Part shown: piece after piece, positions 5,172 to 7,853 of the stretch | Layout: each line of letters begins with the position of its first letter | Position numbering within the stretch: the stretch's first letter is position 1 | DNA from: Methanolinea sp. SDB | Lineage (GTDB): Archaea; Halobacteriota; Methanomicrobia; Methanomicrobiales; Methanospirillaceae | Length of the DNA stretch: 7,853 nucleotides | Direction: 5' to 3' | NCBI GenBank assembly: GCA_001412335.1 | Contig: LKUF01000066.1 | Span: 1 to 7,853, forward strand | Made by a program: the position numbers and the translations under genes | Notes under the pieces: generated by a model | Told to the model about the DNA's origin: nothing | Database searches by the model: none | Seen by the model: the letters and a program-made list of their open reading frames with translations, nothing else

Positions 5172-6925
5172 AAGAGAATCAAAAGAAAGGGGATAAAGGA
5201 GTCCTGAAAAGAATTGCCGGGCCTGTGGTTGCCGCAGTGGGCGTCAACGCCCACATGTACGACGTGGTCAAGGTCGGGCATGAGGAACTCATGGGAGAGG
5301 TCATCAAGATCCAGGGTGAAGAGATAATCATCCAGGTCTACGAGGACACCTCCGGTATCAGGCCGGGTGAACCCGTCGAGAACACCGGGCTGTCGCTGGC
5401 CGTCGAACTGGGGCCGGGCCTGCTGACCAGTATTTATGACGGTATTCAGCGTCCGCTCGCGGTGCTCGTGGATAAGATGGGGGATTTCATCGAACGCGGT
5501 GTGTCCGCCCCGGGCCTTGATCACGCAAAGAAGTGGAATTTCGAACCGCTGGTAAGGGAAGGAGACGCGGTCAAACCGGGATCCATCATAGGGCAGGTCC
5601 AGGAGACGAATATCGTCCACAGGGTCCTTGTTCCTCCCAATGCAGAGCCCGCAACCGTCAGGAGCATAAAGTCGGGATCATTCACCGTTGACGACGTGGT
5701 GTGCACGCTCGACAATGGGACCGAACTGACCATGATGCATAAGTGGCCGGTGCGGGTCCCGCGTCCTGTTACAGAGAAGATGAACCCGGATATCCCGCTG
5801 ATTACCGGTCAGCGTATCCTGGATGGACTTTTTCCGATTGCGAAAGGAGGAACGGCCGCTATTCCCGGTCCCTTCGGCAGCGGAAAGACCGTCACACAGC
5901 AGCAGCTGGCCAAGTGGAGTGACGCCGAGATCGTCGTCTACATAGGCTGTGGTGAGCGGGGCAACGAGATGACGGAAGTGCTGACTGAATTTCCCGAACT
6001 CGAGGACCCGAAGACCGGAAAGCCGCTGATGGAGAGGACGGTCCTCATCGCGAACACCAGCAATATGCCTGTGGCTGCAAGAGAAGCCTCCGTATACACG
6101 GGAATCACCATCGCAGAATATTTCCGTGACATGGGATATGACGTATCGCTGATGGCGGACTCAACCTCGCGCTGGGCCGAAGCGATGCGAGAGATCTCCT
6201 CGCGTCTCGAAGAGATGCCCGGTGAAGAAGGGTACCCCGCGTACCTCGCGGCACGCCTCTCCGAGTTCTACGAACGTGCTGGTCTTGTCAAGACGCTGAA
6301 CGGGTCATCGGGATCGGTCTCGGTCATCGGGGCAGTCTCGCCGCCCGGAGGTGACTTCAGCGAGCCGGTCACCCAGAACACACTCCGTATCGTCAAGGTC
6401 TTCTGGGCACTGGACGCAAAACTGTCACAACGCCGGCACTTCCCTGCTATCAACTGGTTGAACTCGTACTCCCTCTACCTGGAGTCGCTCAATGACTGGT
6501 ATGACCGGGAAGTCTCGCCCGAATGGAACGTGCTCCGGTCCTGGGCAATGGAAGTCCTCCAGAAAGAGGCCGAGCTCCAGGAGATTGTCCAGCTCGTCGG
6601 CTCGGATGCGCTTCCGGAAGCAGAACAGCTGACCATCGAGGTCGCCCGGATGATCAGGGAGATCTTCCTCCAGCAGAATGCGTATGATGCGGTCGACACC
6701 TTCTGCGACATGTCCAAGCAGTACGACATGATGAAGACGATCAAGGCATTTTCGGATCTTGCATATACCGCCCAGGCCGCAGGTGTCACCCCGCAGCAGA
6801 TCCTCAGTACAAAGGCCAAGAACGATCTCCCCCAGATCAAGTTCATCAAGGATTACAGGCCTGAACTCGATCGCATCACGAGCGAGATAGAGAAGGAATT
6901 CAATGCTCTGAGGTCGTCAGTATGA
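5168..6925 (+). CDS. ahaA: A1A0 ATP synthase catalytic subunit A
   Basis: Three copies of AhaA alternate with AhaB in the A1 hexamer and make ATP from ADP and phosphate. The 585-residue product has the normal length. Domains in order are the beta-barrel (VLKRIAGPVV and following), the non-homologous insert peculiar to A/V-type catalytic subunits (about 110-200, including GLDHAKKWNFEPLV), the nucleotide-binding core, and a helical C-terminal domain. The Walker A motif GPFGSGKT is at 234-241 with Lys240. The catalytic glutamate is Glu263 in GCGERGNEM. The Walker B aspartate is Asp331 in LMADSTSRWAEA. PPGGDFSEPV follows further on. ATG 5168 forms an ATGA overlap with the ahaF stop, and with it the P-loop falls at the same numbers as in the studied Pyrococcus enzyme. 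GTG 5162 in the same frame, with GGTG 7 bases upstream, is a possible alternative that adds two residues. The stop overlaps the ahaB start. Symbols atpA and ntpA are also used. Confidence 0.97.
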   Translation: MKENQKKGDKGVLKRIAGPVVAAVGVNAHMYDVVKVGHEELMGEVIKIQGEEIIIQVYEDTSGIRPGEPVENTGLSLAVELGPGLLTSIYDGIQRPLAVLVDKMGDFIERGVSAPGLDHAKKWNFEPLVREGDAVKPGSIIGQVQETNIVHRVLVPPNAEPATVRSIKSGSFTVDDVVCTLDNGTELTMMHKWPVRVPRPVTEKMNPDIPLITGQRILDGLFPIAKGGTAAIPGPFGSGKTVTQQQLAKWSDAEIVVYIGCGERGNEMTEVLTEFPELEDPKTGKPLMERTVLIANTSNMPVAAREASVYTGITIAEYFRDMGYDVSLMADSTSRWAEAMREISSRLEEMPGEEGYPAYLAARLSEFYERAGLVKTLNGSSGSVSVIGAVSPPGGDFSEPVTQNTLRIVKVFWALDAKLSQRRHFPAINWLNSYSLYLESLNDWYDREVSPEWNVLRSWAMEVLQKEAELQEIVQLVGSDALPEAEQLTIEVARMIREIFLQQNAYDAVDTFCDMSKQYDMMKTIKAFSDLAYTAQAAGVTPQQILSTKAKNDLPQIKFIKDYRPELDRITSEIEKEFNALRSSV

Positions 6926-7853
6926 AAGAATACAGGACAATTACCAAGATTGCAGGGCCGCTTGTCTTTGTCGAGAAGACCGAGCCGGTCGGATACAACG
7001 AACTTGTCAATATCGCGCTCTATGACGGCACAATCAAGCGGGGCCAGGTGCTCGATACAAGCGACGATCTTGTCGTGGTCCAGGTCTTTGAGACAACGGC
7101 CGGGATCGGGAGGGACAGCGGTGTCCGGTTCCTCGGTGAGACCATCAAGATGCCTGTTGGCAAGGAAATGCTCGGCAGGATCCTCTCGGGTGGAGGCAAG
7201 CCAATCGACGGCGGGCCCGATATCGTCCCGGAGAAGCGGCTCGATATCACCGGTGCGGCAATCAACCCCTATGCACGGGCCTCGCCCGAGGAGTTCATCC
7301 AGACCGGGATCTCGACCATCGACGGGACAAACACCCTTGTCAGGGGGCAGAAACTTCCGATCTTCAGTGGAGCCGGCCTGCCCCACAACAACATCGCCCT
7401 CCAGATCGCGAGACAGTCCAAGGTGCTCGGGTCCCAGGAAGAGTTTGCAGTGGTCTTTGCCGCCATGGGTATCACCAAGGAAGAGGCCAACCACTTCATG
7501 GACGACTTCGAGCGGACGGGCGCACTGGAACGGGCCGTCGTCTTCCTGAATCTCGCAGACGATCCTGCCGTGGAGAGGATCATCACTCCCCGGCTTGCGC
7601 TCACCACAGCCGAATACCTTGCATTTGAGCTGGGTATGCACGTGCTGGTCATCCTGACTGACATGACCAATTACTGTGAGGCCTTGCGCCAGATCGGGGC
7701 AGCCAGGGAGGAAGTGCCCGGCCGGAGAGGATACCCCGGTTACATGTATACCGACCTTGCAGGAATCTACGAGAGGGCAGGAATCATCAAGGGCAAGAAG
7801 GGGTCCATCACACAGTTCCCCATCCTGACGATGCCCGGTGACGATATCACCCA
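6922..7853 (+). CDS. ahaB: A1A0 ATP synthase regulatory subunit B, 3'-partial
   Basis: AhaB is the non-catalytic nucleotide-binding partner of AhaA in the A1 hexamer. The frame opens with ATG 6922, in an ATGA overlap with the ahaA stop, reads MKEYRTITKIAGPLVFVEK and stays open to the right edge. The window contains about 310 of the roughly 460 residues usual for the family. A beta-barrel comes first, then the nucleotide-binding domain. FSGAGLPHNN (from residue 148, with Ser149) stands where catalytic subunits have the P-loop; it lacks the GKT lysine, as is typical of B subunits and consistent with a regulatory role. VILTDMTNYCEALRQIGAA and the YPGYMYTDLAGIYERAG stretch are further family signatures. 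The arginine that contacts the catalytic nucleotide and the C-terminal domain lie beyond 7853, where ahaD is expected to follow. Symbols atpB and ntpB are also used. Confidence 0.96.
   Translation, partial: MKEYRTITKIAGPLVFVEKTEPVGYNELVNIALYDGTIKRGQVLDTSDDLVVVQVFETTAGIGRDSGVRFLGETIKMPVGKEMLGRILSGGGKPIDGGPDIVPEKRLDITGAAINPYARASPEEFIQTGISTIDGTNTLVRGQKLPIFSGAGLPHNNIALQIARQSKVLGSQEEFAVVFAAMGITKEEANHFMDDFERTGALERAVVFLNLADDPAVERIITPRLALTTAEYLAFELGMHVLVILTDMTNYCEALRQIGAAREEVPGRRGYPGYMYTDLAGIYERAGIIKGKKGSITQFPILTMPGDDIT

Noticed and set aside
5054..5620. 188-codon open frame on the minus strand
   Set aside because: It lies opposite ahaF and the N-terminal part of ahaA and shows no recognisable domain; it is explained by the codon bias of the plus strand.
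6950..7549. 199-codon plus-strand frame, Ser/Arg/Pro-rich
   Set aside because: It is an out-of-frame reading of ahaB, and its Ser-Arg-Pro-rich composition is typical of a frame-shifted shadow.
6853..7641. 262-codon open frame on the minus strand
   Set aside because: It is antisense to the end of ahaA and most of ahaB, both of which have unmistakable family motifs. Its composition is that of a shadow frame in GC-rich coding DNA, and no product is recognisable.
1..7853. Search for tRNA, rRNA, CRISPR array, insertion sequence, intein or a novel gene system
   Set aside because: No spaced direct repeats, transposase, RNA gene or intein-like insertion was seen. All coding space from 679 on is explained by A1A0 ATP synthase genes with intact motifs.

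Overview
The window carries most of an archaeal A1A0 ATP synthase operon, all on the plus strand, in the order ahaH-I-K-E-C-F-A-B. It almost certainly comes from a methanogenic euryarchaeon. This gene order is the one known from Methanosarcina and from Methanomicrobiales. The moderately high GC, the GGTGAT/GGAG ribosome binding sites and the A/T-rich TATA-like promoter also fit. The overall look (a 656-residue a subunit, a single-hairpin c subunit with a PET ion site) suggests Methanomicrobiales, perhaps near Methanoregula, but that placement is an impression and not a database result.

Layout. Positions 1-479 hold the end of an unrecognised open reading frame whose true start may lie left of the window. 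Positions 480-678 are non-coding and contain the likely operon promoter: a TATA-like element at 627-634, a perfect 12-bp palindrome at 646-657 near the expected transcription start, and a strong ribosome binding site at 669-674. From 679 to the right edge the genes are packed with overlaps or gaps of at most 12 bases: ahaH (679-1008), ahaI (995-2965), ahaK (2969-3211), ahaE (3223-3801), ahaC (3814-4869), ahaF (4869-5171), ahaA (5168-6925) and ahaB (6922 to beyond 7853). ahaD, which usually follows ahaB, would lie outside the window.

How the genes work together. AhaA and AhaB form the catalytic hexamer, AhaC and AhaF belong to the central stalk, AhaE and AhaH form the peripheral stalks, and AhaI with the AhaK ring forms the membrane ion channel and rotor. 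Ions passing between AhaI Arg559 and AhaK Glu65 turn the rotor and drive ATP synthesis in A1. All key residues that can be checked are present, so the complex should be functional.

Novelty. This is an ordinary housekeeping operon, and I found no previously undescribed system. The points most worth a second look are the palindrome at the promoter, the residues around the c-subunit ion site (coupling ion), a histidine/glycine-rich loop in AhaI, a small hairpin at the ahaK/ahaE junction that includes the ahaE ribosome binding site, and the unknown upstream gene.
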